A stretch of DNA of 64,000 bases. It comes from Fusobacterium massiliense (lineage in GTDB: Bacteria > Fusobacteriota > Fusobacteriia > Fusobacteriales > Fusobacteriaceae). Below the pieces are notes generated by a model. That model saw only the letters and a list, made by a program, of their open reading frames with translations, had not been told where the DNA came from and did not search any database. The stretch spans positions 1 through 64,000 of the forward strand of contig NZ_LT608327.1 of the NCBI RefSeq assembly GCF_900095705.1, read 5' to 3'. A program made the translations under genes and the position numbers. Below, piece after piece: positions 53,748-62,353 of this stretch. Position 1 is the stretch's first letter. The number at the start of each line of letters is the position of its first letter.

Positions 53748-53756
53748 ATTATATCA
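53748..53756 (-). promoter_or_regulatory. extended -10 of the debranching-enzyme gene
   Basis: On the minus strand TGATATAAT, 39 bases before the start codon; the same nine bases as the guaA and structured-RNA promoters. No clear -35. Confidence 0.6.
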
Positions 53757-53796
53757 TAAAGTAGGATAGAATTTTGACTAAATAATAAATAAATAA

Positions 53797-53872
53797 AGTC
53801 TCTTGATAGCCGTATGAGTTCTACGAGCTCAATAAACACAGGCTCTACGAACTAATATGGACATCAGAGACT
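53797..53872 (-). repeat. hairpin repeat copy 22
   Basis: Class I, minus orientation, outer helix intact, one G-U in the inner helix (CCGTAT/ATATGG). Tandem with class II copy 23 (118 bp period). Confidence 0.92.
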
Positions 53873-53914
53873 AATTTTACTATTTAATTTTAAACTTTCT
53901 TATAGAATAAAAAA

Positions 53915-53987
53915 AGTCTCCTGACAGCCGTATGACTCTTCCGAGCTCACTAAAATGCTCTCCAGAGTAATACGGACGTCGGAGACT
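53915..53987 (-). repeat. hairpin repeat copy 23 (class II)
   Basis: Class II, minus orientation, AGTCTCC/GGAGACT and ACTCT/AGAGT helices intact; tip GCTCACTAAAATGCTC. Followed by the lead complement TAAATTTATACTTTCCTATA. Confidence 0.92.
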
Positions 53988-54041
53988 AATTTTTATATTA
54001 AATTTATACTTTCCTATAAAATAATAAAATTACTTAATTTC

Positions 54042-54070
54042 TTGAAAACTTAAGTCATATATGATACTAT
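54042..54070 (+). promoter_or_regulatory. promoter of the membrane-protein/maf/mreB operon
   Basis: -35 TTGAAA (54042-54047), 17-bp spacer, -10 TACTAT (54065-54070) preceded by TGA. It would drive the run of genes from 54118 through gatB. Confidence 0.6.
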
Positions 54071-54117
54071 TTAATATGATGTTTGAAGTGTAATAAATAT
54101 TTATTAGAGGTGTTATT

Positions 54118-54924
54118 TTGATAAGAAAAAAAATAATATTTCTTTATTTTTTCATTCTTTTTTTGTTAATTTTTGGATACTTTGTAAACAGTCCTTTAAA
54201 AAAAATAGGATTTTATGAAAATGTAAAGGAATATATGGGGATAATGATAATTCCAGTACTAATATTTTTTGTTTTGTATGGTATTATTTTTTCAATAAAA
54301 GAGAAAAAGAAAAAAATATTTTTAGAAATAAAATTATACTTGTCTTTGATATTTATATTTTTAGGAGTATATTTACTTATACTTTATTCCTTAGGAATAT
54401 CTTTTAATACAATAAATGGATTACAATTAGATAATTCTTTCTTTAAAAGATTGATAGATGTATCTTTGTTTGAATATTATATAGGGTATTTCCCAACTTA
54501 TGTTTTATATGAATTGATGAAGGCAAATATATATTTTCCATACCCTTTATCATACTATTACTATTTATTAATTGGTACGGAAGTAGTATTACTTTTTTTA
54601 ATAGCTTTTAATCCAACAAGGTTATATATAAAAAATAGTAATAGAAATCGTCGTGAAAGAAAAGAAAGAAAAAGAATTGAAGAGGAATTGGAAGAACAAA
54701 TTAGAATAAAAGAAGAAATAGAGAGAAAAGAAAAAATAAAGTTTGAAGAAGATAAACTTAAGGAAGAACAACTTATAAAAGAAAAAATAGAAAAGTACAA
54801 GAGTGAGAAAAAAAAGAAAAATAAGAAAAAAAAGATTAAAGGGGTTAGTACTAAAGAGAAATTTGAAAGTAAAATGGCTAATGTCTCTTTAAGAAAAACA
54901 GTTACAATTAAGGAAGATGATTAG
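54118..54924 (+). CDS. membrane protein with charged C-terminal coiled coil
   Basis: No family recognised. 268 residues with four hydrophobic segments (about 4-22, 41-60, 72-91 and 147-164), then from ~175 a strongly charged E/K/R-rich helix (RRERKERKRIEEELEEQIRIKEEIERKEKIKFEE...) and a lysine cluster KKKKNKKKKIK near the end. Probably an inner-membrane protein with a cytosolic coiled coil. The TTG start is supported by AGAGG at 54106-54110. It heads an operon with maf, mreB and scpB, so a link to cell shape or division is possible but only by position. Confidence 0.75.
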   Translation: MIRKKIIFLYFFILFLLIFGYFVNSPLKKIGFYENVKEYMGIMIIPVLIFFVLYGIIFSIKEKKKKIFLEIKLYLSLIFIFLGVYLLILYSLGISFNTINGLQLDNSFFKRLIDVSLFEYYIGYFPTYVLYELMKANIYFPYPLSYYYYLLIGTEVVLLFLIAFNPTRLYIKNSNRNRRERKERKRIEEELEEQIRIKEEIERKEKIKFEEDKLKEEQLIKEKIEKYKSEKKKKNKKKKIKGVSTKEKFESKMANVSLRKTVTIKEDD

Positions 54925-54925
54925 T

Positions 54926-55504
54926 ATGATTTTAGCATCCGGTTCTCCTAGAAGGCAGGAAATTTTAAAGGAAGTTGGATTTAATTTTAAGGTAGTAGTA
55001 CCTGAAATAGAAGAAGTTAGTAAAGAAGAAGAACCTGTAAAAAAGATATTGGATATCTCTAGAAAAAAAGCAACTAGTGTTGCAGAAAAATGTACGAATG
55101 AGTATGTATTATCAGCTGATACAGTTGTAGTTGTAGATAATAAAATTTTAGGAAAACCTAAAAATGTTGAAGAAGCAAGAGAATATTTATCTTTATTATC
55201 GGGAAGAGAGCATGAAGTTATAACAGCCTATACTTTTATGAGTATAGAAAAAAATATTTTTCTTAGTGATTATTCTGTTAGTAAAGTTAAATTTTATAAA
55301 CTTGATGAAGAAACAATAAATTGGTACATAGAAACAGAAGAATACAAAGATAAGGCAGGAGCCTATGGAATACAGGGAAAAGGTAGACTTTTGGTTGAGA
55401 ATATAAATGGAGATTTTTTCTCAATTATGGGATTTCCTGTAGCTAGTTTTGTAAATAAATTAAAAGAAATTGGTGTAGATATAAACGAAATAAATAAATT
55501 ATAA
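54926..55504 (+). CDS. maf: Maf-family nucleotide pyrophosphatase
   Basis: Hydrolyses non-canonical or modified nucleoside triphosphates to monophosphates; linked to septum arrest in B. subtilis. From ATG 54926 it is 192 residues: MILASGSPRRQEILKEVGFNFKVVVPEIEE, VLSADTVVVVDNKILGKPKN, GREHEVITAYTF and YKDKAGAYGIQGKG, all standard Maf motifs. An earlier in-frame ATG at 54917 abuts AAGGAAG with no spacing, so the second ATG is preferred. mreB follows 20 bases downstream, the order maf-mreB also found in Firmicutes. Confidence 0.94.
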   Translation: MILASGSPRRQEILKEVGFNFKVVVPEIEEVSKEEEPVKKILDISRKKATSVAEKCTNEYVLSADTVVVVDNKILGKPKNVEEAREYLSLLSGREHEVITAYTFMSIEKNIFLSDYSVSKVKFYKLDEETINWYIETEEYKDKAGAYGIQGKGRLLVENINGDFFSIMGFPVASFVNKLKEIGVDINEINKL

Positions 55505-55524
55505 TAATTGATGAGGTGTAATAA

Positions 55525-56580
55525 ATGAAAAAAATTATAAGTAAACTTTTTGGAGTATTTTCAGATGACTTGGGAATAGATTTAGGGACTTCGAATACTC
55601 TAATTTGTATGCAAAATAAAGGTGTAGTTTTAAATGAACCATCTGTTGTAACAGTATATAGCAGAGGGAAAAAAATGTATGATGTGGGGGAAAATGCAAA
55701 AAAAATGCTTGGAAGAACTCCAGCAAATTTTGAAACAATAAGACCTTTAAGAAATGGAGTTATAGCAGATTATGAAGTTACAGCAGATATGTTAAGAGCA
55801 TTCTATAAAAGAGTTAGTTCAAATAGGCTTTTTCATAGTCCAAGAGTTATAATCTGTGTTCCAGCTGGTATAACTCAAGTAGAAAAAAGAGCAGTTATGG
55901 AAGTTACAAGAGAGGCAGGAGCTAGAGAAGCTTATCTAATAGAAGAACCTATGGCAGCAGCTATTGGAGTTGGAATAAATATATTTGAGCCAGAAGGAAA
56001 TATGATAGTTGATATTGGTGGTGGAACATCAGAACTTGCAATAATTTCTTTGGGAGGAGTTGTTAATAAGTCTTCTTTCAGAACAGCTGGAGATAGATTC
56101 GATACTGCAATAATAGATTATGTTAGACAAAAACATAATTTATTAATTGGTGAGAAAACGGCTGAAGAAATAAAAATACAAATAGGAAGAGTTGTAGCTT
56201 TAGAAGAGGGAGAAGAAGATAGCAGCATAGAAGTAAGTGGTAAAAACCTTTTAAATGGCTTACCTAAAGATATTACTCTAGTGTCTAGTGAGCTTATAGA
56301 AACTTTATCATCTTTAGTTCAAGAAATAATAGAAGAAATAAAAGTTGTATTTGAAAAAACTCCACCAGAATTAGCTGCAGATATTAGAAGAAGAGGTATA
56401 TATGTTACAGGTGGAGGAGCTCTTTTAAGAGGTATAGATAAAAAGATATCAGCTGGTTTAAACTTAAAAGTAACTATTGCAGAAGAGCCATTAAATGCAG
56501 TAATTAATGGAATAAATGTGCTACTTAATAATTTCTCTACATATAGCAAAGTGTTGATATCTACAGAAACAGATTATTAA
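55525..56580 (+). CDS. mreB: rod shape-determining protein MreB
   Basis: Actin-like filament protein guiding lateral wall synthesis. 351 residues: DLGIDLGTSNTLICMQNKGVVLNEPSVV (phosphate 1), DIGGGTSELAIISLGG (phosphate 2) near residue 160, TGGGALLRGIDKKIS (adenosine) near residue 295. The N terminus MKKIISKLFGVFSDD may be membrane-binding. mreC and mreD do not follow; scpB does. GAGGTG lies ahead of the ATG. Confidence 0.96.
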   Translation: MKKIISKLFGVFSDDLGIDLGTSNTLICMQNKGVVLNEPSVVTVYSRGKKMYDVGENAKKMLGRTPANFETIRPLRNGVIADYEVTADMLRAFYKRVSSNRLFHSPRVIICVPAGITQVEKRAVMEVTREAGAREAYLIEEPMAAAIGVGINIFEPEGNMIVDIGGGTSELAIISLGGVVNKSSFRTAGDRFDTAIIDYVRQKHNLLIGEKTAEEIKIQIGRVVALEEGEEDSSIEVSGKNLLNGLPKDITLVSSELIETLSSLVQEIIEEIKVVFEKTPPELAADIRRRGIYVTGGGALLRGIDKKISAGLNLKVTIAEEPLNAVINGINVLLNNFSTYSKVLISTETDY

Positions 56581-56597
56581 TTGGTTGGTAGGTTAAG

Positions 56598-57143
56598 ATG
56601 AGTATAAAAAATGAGCTAGAAGCTATAATATTTTTAGGTGGCGATGAAAATAAGATAAAAGATTTAGCTAAATTTTTTAAGATTTCTGTTGAAGATATGT
56701 TAAAAATTATTAATGAGCTGAAAGATGATAGAAAAGATAGCGGAATAAATATAGAAGTATCAGCTGATTTAGTTTATTTAGCAACCAATCCATTGTACGG
56801 AGAAGTTATAAATAATTATTTTGAACAGGAAACCAAACCTAAAAAATTATCTTCTGCTTCAATAGAAACTTTATCAATAATAGCATACAAACAGCCTGTT
56901 ACTAAAAGTGAAATTGAAAGTATAAGGGGAGTTTCTGTTGACAGGATTATAGCTACTCTTGAAGAAAGAAATTTTGTTAGAAATTGTGGAAGACAGGAAA
57001 ATGGAAGAAGAGCTAATTTATATGAAGTTACAGAAAAATTTTTAGCTTATTTGGGAGTTAAAAAAATAACTGAATTGCCTGATTACGAAGAGCTACAAGA
57101 AAAAATAAAAAGAGTAGGGAAGTCTGATAATAATGAGAATTAA
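56598..57143 (+). CDS. scpB: segregation and condensation protein B
   Basis: Winged-helix subunit of the Smc-ScpA-ScpB condensin. 181 residues with two winged-helix halves; signature KLSSASIETLSIIAYKQPVTKSEIESIRGVSVDRIIATLEERNFVRNCGRQENGRRANLYEVTEKFLAYLGV. scpA is not in the window. Its last 11 bases overlap the pseudouridine synthase gene, an scpB-rluB pairing seen in many bacteria. Confidence 0.95.
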   Translation: MSIKNELEAIIFLGGDENKIKDLAKFFKISVEDMLKIINELKDDRKDSGINIEVSADLVYLATNPLYGEVINNYFEQETKPKKLSSASIETLSIIAYKQPVTKSEIESIRGVSVDRIIATLEERNFVRNCGRQENGRRANLYEVTEKFLAYLGVKKITELPDYEELQEKIKRVGKSDNNEN

Positions 57144-57837
57144 TAAATTTTTATCCACTTTAGGAATAGCCTCAAGAAGAAGTATAGATAAGTACATAGA
57201 AGATGGTTTGATAGAAGTAAATGGAGAAAAAGCTACACCGGGTATGGACGTATCTGAAAAAGATGAGATTTTTATTAAAGGGGAAAAAATAAAAACTAAA
57301 ATCGAAACAGAAAAAGTTTATTTTATGTTGCACAAGCCATTAGAAGTTCTGTCTAGTGTTAGTGATGATAGGGGAAGGAAAACAGTTGTTGATTTAATAA
57401 AAACGGACAAAAGGATTTTTCCCATAGGTAGACTTGATTACATGACAACAGGTCTTATTATATTAACTAATGATGGAGATTTATTCAATAGATTAGTTCA
57501 TCCTAAATCAGAAATTTATAAAAAATATTATGTGAAAATTTGGGGTGAAATGAAAAAATCTGAAATTGAAGAACTAAAAAAAGGAGTGTTGTTAGATGAT
57601 GGTAAAACACTTCCAGCAAAAATTTCGGGGATAAAATATGATAAAAATAAGACTACTATGTATATTTCAATAAGAGAAGGTAGAAATAGACAGGTCAGAA
57701 GAATGATAGAAAAATTTGGATATAGAGTTCTTATGTTGAGAAGAGAAAAAATTGGAGAATTATCTTTAAATGATTTACCAGAAGGTAAATATAGAGAATT
57801 GACAATTGAAGAAATAGAGTATTTATATTCTGTGTAG
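57133..57837 (+). CDS. RsuA/RluB-family pseudouridine synthase
   Basis: Makes pseudouridine in rRNA, most likely 23S (RluB-like). 234 residues: S4 RNA-binding domain (MRINKFLSTLGIASRRSIDKYIEDGLIEVNGEKATPGM), then the catalytic domain with the nucleophile Asp in GRLDYMTTGLIILTNDGD and ISIREGRNRQVRRMIEKFGY. In the RsuA/RluB/RluE/RluF group the first is typically GRLDxxTxGLLLLTNDG, matching here. Target site is inferred from the scpB neighbour, not shown by sequence. Confidence 0.92.
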   Translation: MRINKFLSTLGIASRRSIDKYIEDGLIEVNGEKATPGMDVSEKDEIFIKGEKIKTKIETEKVYFMLHKPLEVLSSVSDDRGRKTVVDLIKTDKRIFPIGRLDYMTTGLIILTNDGDLFNRLVHPKSEIYKKYYVKIWGEMKKSEIEELKKGVLLDDGKTLPAKISGIKYDKNKTTMYISIREGRNRQVRRMIEKFGYRVLMLRREKIGELSLNDLPEGKYRELTIEEIEYLYSV

Positions 57838-57846
57838 GAGGTTAAA

Positions 57847-58137
57847 ATGGCATTAACAAAAGAAGAAGTTTTAAAAATTGCAAAGTTATCAAAATTAAGT
57901 TTTAAAGAAGAAGAAATTGAAAAATTCCAGATAGAATTAAATGATATTCTAGGATACGTTGATATGTTAAATGAAGTAGATACTTCTCAAGTAGAGCCAC
58001 TAATCTACATTAATGATGTTGTAAATAATTTTAGACAAATAGAAGAAAAAGAATCTTTACCATTAGAAAAAGTACTAGCTAATGCACCGGAAAGTGCTGA
58101 AAATGCAATAGTAGTTCCTAAAGTTGTTGGAGAATAG
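57847..58137 (+). CDS. gatC: Asp/Glu-tRNA amidotransferase subunit C
   Basis: Small wrapper subunit stabilising GatA in the tRNA-dependent transamidation of Glu-tRNA-Gln or Asp-tRNA-Asn. 96 residues: VLKIAKLSKLSFKEEEIEKFQIELNDILGYVDMLNEVDTSQVEPL and a late NFRQIEEKESLPLEKVLANAPES. AGGAGG before the ATG; eight bases separate it from gatA. Confidence 0.95.
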   Translation: MALTKEEVLKIAKLSKLSFKEEEIEKFQIELNDILGYVDMLNEVDTSQVEPLIYINDVVNNFRQIEEKESLPLEKVLANAPESAENAIVVPKVVGE

Positions 58138-58145
58138 GGGGAGAA

Positions 58146-59606
58146 ATGGAAAATAATATTTATGAATTATCAGCTAGACAGCTTAATGAAAAATTTTTAG
58201 CAGGTGAATTAAAGGCTGTTGATATTGTTAAATCTTGTTATGATAGAATAGAAAAAGTTGAAAGTAAAGTAAATAGTTTTGTTTCTCTGAGAAAAGATTT
58301 AGCAATTGAAGAAGCTAAAAAATTAGATTTAAAAAGAGAAAATGGAGAAAAATTAGGAAGTTTAGCAGGAGTTCCTATTGCCATAAAAGATAACATCTTA
58401 ATGGAAGGACAAAAAGCAAGCTCATGCTCTAAAATTTTAGAAAATTTTACAAGTATATATGATTCTACTGTTGTAAAAAAATTGAAAGAACAAGATGCAG
58501 TAATTATTGGAGTAACTAACATGGATGAATTTGCTATGGGGTCTACAACAAAGACTTCATATTATCATAAAACTTTTAATCCATGGGATTTAGAAAGAGT
58601 ACCAGGAGGAAGTAGTGGAGGAGCAGCAGCTTCAGTTTCTGCTCAAGAAGTTCCTTTAGCATTAGGTTCAGATACTGGAGGAAGTATAAGACAACCAGCT
58701 TCTTTTTGTGGAATAGTAGGATTAAAACCAACTTATGGAAGAGTTTCAAGATATGGACTTATGGCATTTGGTTCATCTTTTGACCAAGTAGGACCATTAG
58801 CAAAAACTGTTGAAGATCTTGCTATTTGTATGAATGTTATAGCTGGGGAAGATGATTATGATGCAACAGTTAGTAAAAAAGAAGTTCCTGATTATACAAA
58901 AGTTTTAGGACAAGATATAAAAGGACTTAGAATAGGCTTGCCTAAAGAATATTTTATAAAAGAATTAAATCAAGAAATAAAAGAAGTTATTGATAAGAGT
59001 GTTGAAAAATTAAAAGAGTTAGGAGCAGAAATTGTAGAAGTTTCATTACCGCATACAAAGTATGCCGTACCAACTTACTATGTTTTAGCACCAGCTGAAG
59101 CAAGTTCTAACTTAGCTAGATTTGATGGAATAAGATATGGATATAGAGCAAAAGATTATTCTAACTTAGAAGAGTTATATGTTAAAACAAGAACTGAAGG
59201 ATTTGGAGCAGAAGTAAAAAGAAGAATAATGATGGGAACTTATGTTCTAAGTGCTGGTTTCTATGATGCTTATTTCAAAAAGGCTCAAAAAGTTAGAACA
59301 CTTATAAAAGATGATTTTATAAAAGTATTTAAAGATGTTGATGTAATTCTAACTCCGACAGCACCAACTGTTGCATTTAAACTAACAGATGTAAAAACAC
59401 CTATTGAATTATATATGGAAGACATATTTACAATATCAGCAAACTTAGCAGGTATACCTGGTTTATCTATGCCAGCAGGTCTTGTTGAAGGAATGCCGGT
59501 AGGAGTTCAATTTATGGCAAAGCCATTTGATGAAGAAACATTAATTAAAGTTGCTGATGCACTAGAAAGAAAAATCGGAAGATTAACTTTACCTAATTTA
59601 GATTAA
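58146..59606 (+). CDS. gatA: Asp/Glu-tRNA amidotransferase subunit A
   Basis: Amidase subunit releasing ammonia from glutamine for the GatCAB complex. 486 residues. The Ser-cisSer-Lys triad is K81 (IAIKDNI), S156 in GGSSGG and S180 in DTGGSIRQP, a constant +2 offset from the S. aureus numbering. Conserved KPTYGRVSRYGLMAFGSSFDQVGPL follows. GGGGAG lies before the ATG, and gatB starts 14 bases after the stop. Confidence 0.97.
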   Translation: MENNIYELSARQLNEKFLAGELKAVDIVKSCYDRIEKVESKVNSFVSLRKDLAIEEAKKLDLKRENGEKLGSLAGVPIAIKDNILMEGQKASSCSKILENFTSIYDSTVVKKLKEQDAVIIGVTNMDEFAMGSTTKTSYYHKTFNPWDLERVPGGSSGGAAASVSAQEVPLALGSDTGGSIRQPASFCGIVGLKPTYGRVSRYGLMAFGSSFDQVGPLAKTVEDLAICMNVIAGEDDYDATVSKKEVPDYTKVLGQDIKGLRIGLPKEYFIKELNQEIKEVIDKSVEKLKELGAEIVEVSLPHTKYAVPTYYVLAPAEASSNLARFDGIRYGYRAKDYSNLEELYVKTRTEGFGAEVKRRIMMGTYVLSAGFYDAYFKKAQKVRTLIKDDFIKVFKDVDVILTPTAPTVAFKLTDVKTPIELYMEDIFTISANLAGIPGLSMPAGLVEGMPVGVQFMAKPFDEETLIKVADALERKIGRLTLPNLD

Positions 59607-59620
59607 TAAGGAGTATGAAA

Positions 59621-61066
59621 ATGATAAAAGAATGGGAGTCAGTTATAGGACTAGAAGTTCATTTACAATTAAAGACAGGAACTAAAGTATGGTGTGGTTG
59701 CAAATCTGACTACGATGAAAATGGAATAAATGCTCATACATGTCCAATATGTTTGGGGCACCCTGGAGCTCTTCCAAAATTAAATAAAAAAGTGGTAGAT
59801 TATGCTTTGAAAGCTGCATTAGCTCTTAATTGTAAAATAAATAATGAAAGTGGATTTGATAGAAAAAACTATTTTTATCCAGATGCACCGAAGAATTATC
59901 AAATAACACAATTTGAAAAATCGTATGCTGAAAAAGGATATATAGAATTTAAATTAAACTCTGGTAGAGAAGTGAAGGTTGGAATTACTAAAGTTCAAAT
60001 AGAAGAAGATACTGCAAAAGCTATCCATGGTAAAAATGAATCTTATTTAAATTTTAACAGAGCTTCAATACCTTTGATAGAAATTATTTCTGAACCAGAT
60101 ATGAGAAATTCAGAAGAAGCTTATGAATATTTAAACACACTAAAAAATATTATAAAATATACTAAAGTTAGTGATGTTTCTATGGAAAAAGGTTCTTTGA
60201 GATGTGATGCAAATATTTCTGTTATGGAAAAAGGCTCAAAAGTTTTTGGGACAAGAGTTGAAGTTAAAAACCTAAACTCTTTCAAAGCTGTTGCAAGAGC
60301 AATAGATTATGAAATTGGTAGACAAATTGAGCTTATTCAAAATGGTGGAAAAGTAGACCAAGAAACAAGACTTTGGGATGAAGAAAATCAAATAACAAGA
60401 GTTATGAGATCCAAAGAAGAAGCAATGGATTATAGATATTTCAATGAAGCAGATTTATTAAAACTTGTTATTACTGACGAAGAAATAGAAAATATTAAAA
60501 AAGATATGCCTGAAACAAGATTAGCAAAAATTGAAAGATTTAAAAAAGATTATGCAATAGATGAAAAGGAAGCACTTATTTTAACTGAAGAAGCAGAACT
60601 TTCAGATTATTTTGAAGAAGTAGTAAAATATTCTAATAATCCTAGATCTTCTTCGAATTGGATTTTGACAGAAGTTTTAAGAGTGTTGAAAACTAAAAAT
60701 ATTAGCATAGAAGAATTTTCTTTAACAAGTGAAAATCTTGCAAAAATAATTAAATTAATAGATAAAAATATTATCTCATCTAAGATTGCAAAAGAAGTTT
60801 TTGAAATAATTTTAGAAGACAATAAAGATCCTGAAATAGTTGTAAAAGAAAAAGGATTGATTCAATTATCAGATACAAATGAGATAGAAAATATGGTAGA
60901 TGAAGTTTTAGCTAATAACCAAAAAATGGTTGATGATTATCATGCAGCTGATGAAGGAAGAAAACCTAGAGTTTTAAAAGGAATAGTTGGGCAAGTAATG
61001 AAATTATCTAAGGGAAAAGCAAATCCTGAAATAGTAAATGAGTTATTAATGAAAAAATTAAGTTAA
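59621..61066 (+). CDS. gatB: Asp/Glu-tRNA amidotransferase subunit B
   Basis: Kinase/transamidase subunit that phosphorylates and amidates the mischarged tRNA. 481 residues from ATG 59621; an ATG at 59615 is too close to AAGGAG. GLEVHLQLKTGTKVWCGC with CPICLGHPGALP supplies the four zinc cysteines; SLRCDANISV and NLNSFKAVARAIDYEI are family signatures. The C-terminal YqeY-like tail (residues ~330-481) binds tRNA. Asn- and/or Gln-tRNA in this organism are therefore probably made by transamidation. Confidence 0.97.
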   Translation: MIKEWESVIGLEVHLQLKTGTKVWCGCKSDYDENGINAHTCPICLGHPGALPKLNKKVVDYALKAALALNCKINNESGFDRKNYFYPDAPKNYQITQFEKSYAEKGYIEFKLNSGREVKVGITKVQIEEDTAKAIHGKNESYLNFNRASIPLIEIISEPDMRNSEEAYEYLNTLKNIIKYTKVSDVSMEKGSLRCDANISVMEKGSKVFGTRVEVKNLNSFKAVARAIDYEIGRQIELIQNGGKVDQETRLWDEENQITRVMRSKEEAMDYRYFNEADLLKLVITDEEIENIKKDMPETRLAKIERFKKDYAIDEKEALILTEEAELSDYFEEVVKYSNNPRSSSNWILTEVLRVLKTKNISIEEFSLTSENLAKIIKLIDKNIISSKIAKEVFEIILEDNKDPEIVVKEKGLIQLSDTNEIENMVDEVLANNQKMVDDYHAADEGRKPRVLKGIVGQVMKLSKGKANPEIVNELLMKKLS

Positions 61067-61079
61067 AAAAATATTTTAT

Positions 61080-61126
61080 AAAGTAAAAATAGAGAGTCTA
61101 TTAAAGATAAACTATTTTTACTTTTT
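61080..61126 (+). terminator. intrinsic terminator after gatB
   Basis: Perfect 13-bp stem AAAGTAAAAATAG / CTATTTTTACTTT with a 19-base loop and T run; end of the gatCAB transcript. Confidence 0.82.
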
Positions 61127-61175
61127 CTATTTTTTATTTATTTTATAAAAAAGGATAAAATTAAATAAGAAAATT

Positions 61176-61218
61176 AGTCTCTGATGTTCATATTAGTTTG
61201 AAGGGCTTATATTTATTC
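61176..61218 (+). repeat. hairpin repeat copy 24 (left half)
   Basis: AGTCTCTGATGTTCATATTAG ... TATATTTATT, then replaced directly by the lead (CTATAGGAAAGTATAAATTT) of copy 25. The right arm is missing. Confidence 0.82.
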
Positions 61219-61251
61219 TATAGGAAAGTATAAATTTAAATAATAAAAGTT

Positions 61252-61327
61252 AGTCTCTGACGTCCGTATTAGTTCGAAGAGCCTATGTTCATTGAGCTCG
61301 TAGAACTCATACGGCTGTCAAGAGACT
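61252..61327 (+). repeat. hairpin repeat copy 25
   Basis: Full class I copy with intact helices, plus orientation, 66 bases before the peptidase start. Confidence 0.93.
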
Positions 61328-61340
61328 TTATTTAATGACT

Positions 61341-61368
61341 TCTAAGTTCATAGGGGTATCAAGAGACT
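61341..61368 (+). repeat. hairpin repeat copy 26 (right end only)
   Basis: TCTAAGTTCATAGGGGTATC plus AAGAGACT: the right arm of the element fused directly behind copy 25, including the trailing TTTATTTAATAA. Confidence 0.75.
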
Positions 61369-61393
61369 TTATTTAATAAAGATGGAGATTAAG

Positions 61394-62353
61394 ATGAAAG
61401 AATATAATTTTTATCCTCCGATAGAGCCTTTTAAAAGTTATTTATTACCTGTTGGAGATATTCATAAAATATATGTTGAAGAATGTGGAAATCCAAATGG
61501 AGAGCCAATAATATTTTTACATGGTGGACCAGGCTCTGGGGTTGGGAAAAAAGCTAGAAGATTTTTTGATCCTGAATATTATCATATTATACTTTTTGAT
61601 CAAAGAGCTTGTGGAAGAAGTATTCCTTTTGTTGAAACAAAAGAAAATAATATATTTTATTCTATGGAAGATATTGAAAGTATTAGGAAACATATAGGGA
61701 TAGATAAAATTAATATATTTGCCGGAAGTTTTGGAACAACTCTTGCTTTAACTTATGCTATAAACTATCCTCAAAATGTAAAAAAAATGATATTGCAAGG
61801 AATATTTTTAGCTAGAGAAAAAGATTTAGATTGGTATTTTAAAGATGGTTTATCTGAAATATATCCAGATGAATTTAAAATGTTAAAAGACTATATAAAG
61901 AAAGAAGAGCAAGATGATTTGTTAAAAGCATATCATAGAATATTTACTTCAGATGACAAAATAAAAATAGAAGAAGCAGCAAAAATTTGGAGTGAATTTC
62001 AATTAAGAATTATGGAATCTGAAAATAAAATGTCATTGGATAGAGAAGTTTATCCTGCTGATATTTCTTTATCAATTTTAGAAACTCATTATTTTTACAA
62101 TAAAATGTTCTGGAATGATGAGAACTATATTTTAAATAGAGTTGATAAAATAAAAGATATTCCAATAAAAATTGCTCATGGACGTTTTGATGTAAATACA
62201 AGAGTTGGAGCAGCCTATGAACTGGCAAATAAGTTAAATAATTGTGAATTTAAAATAGTTGAAAATACAGGACATTCACCATTTACTGAAAAAATGAGTA
62301 AGGTTCTTTTAAAATTCTTAGAAGATATAAAAGAGGAAAATAATGGAAAATAA
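61394..62353 (+). CDS. prolyl aminopeptidase (proline iminopeptidase) family hydrolase
   Basis: Alpha/beta hydrolase that probably removes N-terminal proline from peptides, useful for an amino-acid fermenter. 319 residues from ATG 61394, fixed by GGAG at 61384-61387 (the frame opens four codons earlier). Oxyanion motif HGGPGSGVG, family motif DQRACGRS, nucleophile serine in FAGSFGTTLAL, late Asp in HGRFDVNTR and His in NTGHSPF. Length and DQRxxGRS motif match the bacterial PIP group (S33). Its end overlaps ansA by 11 bases. Confidence 0.9.
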   Translation: MKEYNFYPPIEPFKSYLLPVGDIHKIYVEECGNPNGEPIIFLHGGPGSGVGKKARRFFDPEYYHIILFDQRACGRSIPFVETKENNIFYSMEDIESIRKHIGIDKINIFAGSFGTTLALTYAINYPQNVKKMILQGIFLAREKDLDWYFKDGLSEIYPDEFKMLKDYIKKEEQDDLLKAYHRIFTSDDKIKIEEAAKIWSEFQLRIMESENKMSLDREVYPADISLSILETHYFYNKMFWNDENYILNRVDKIKDIPIKIAHGRFDVNTRVGAAYELANKLNNCEFKIVENTGHSPFTEKMSKVLLKFLEDIKEENNGK

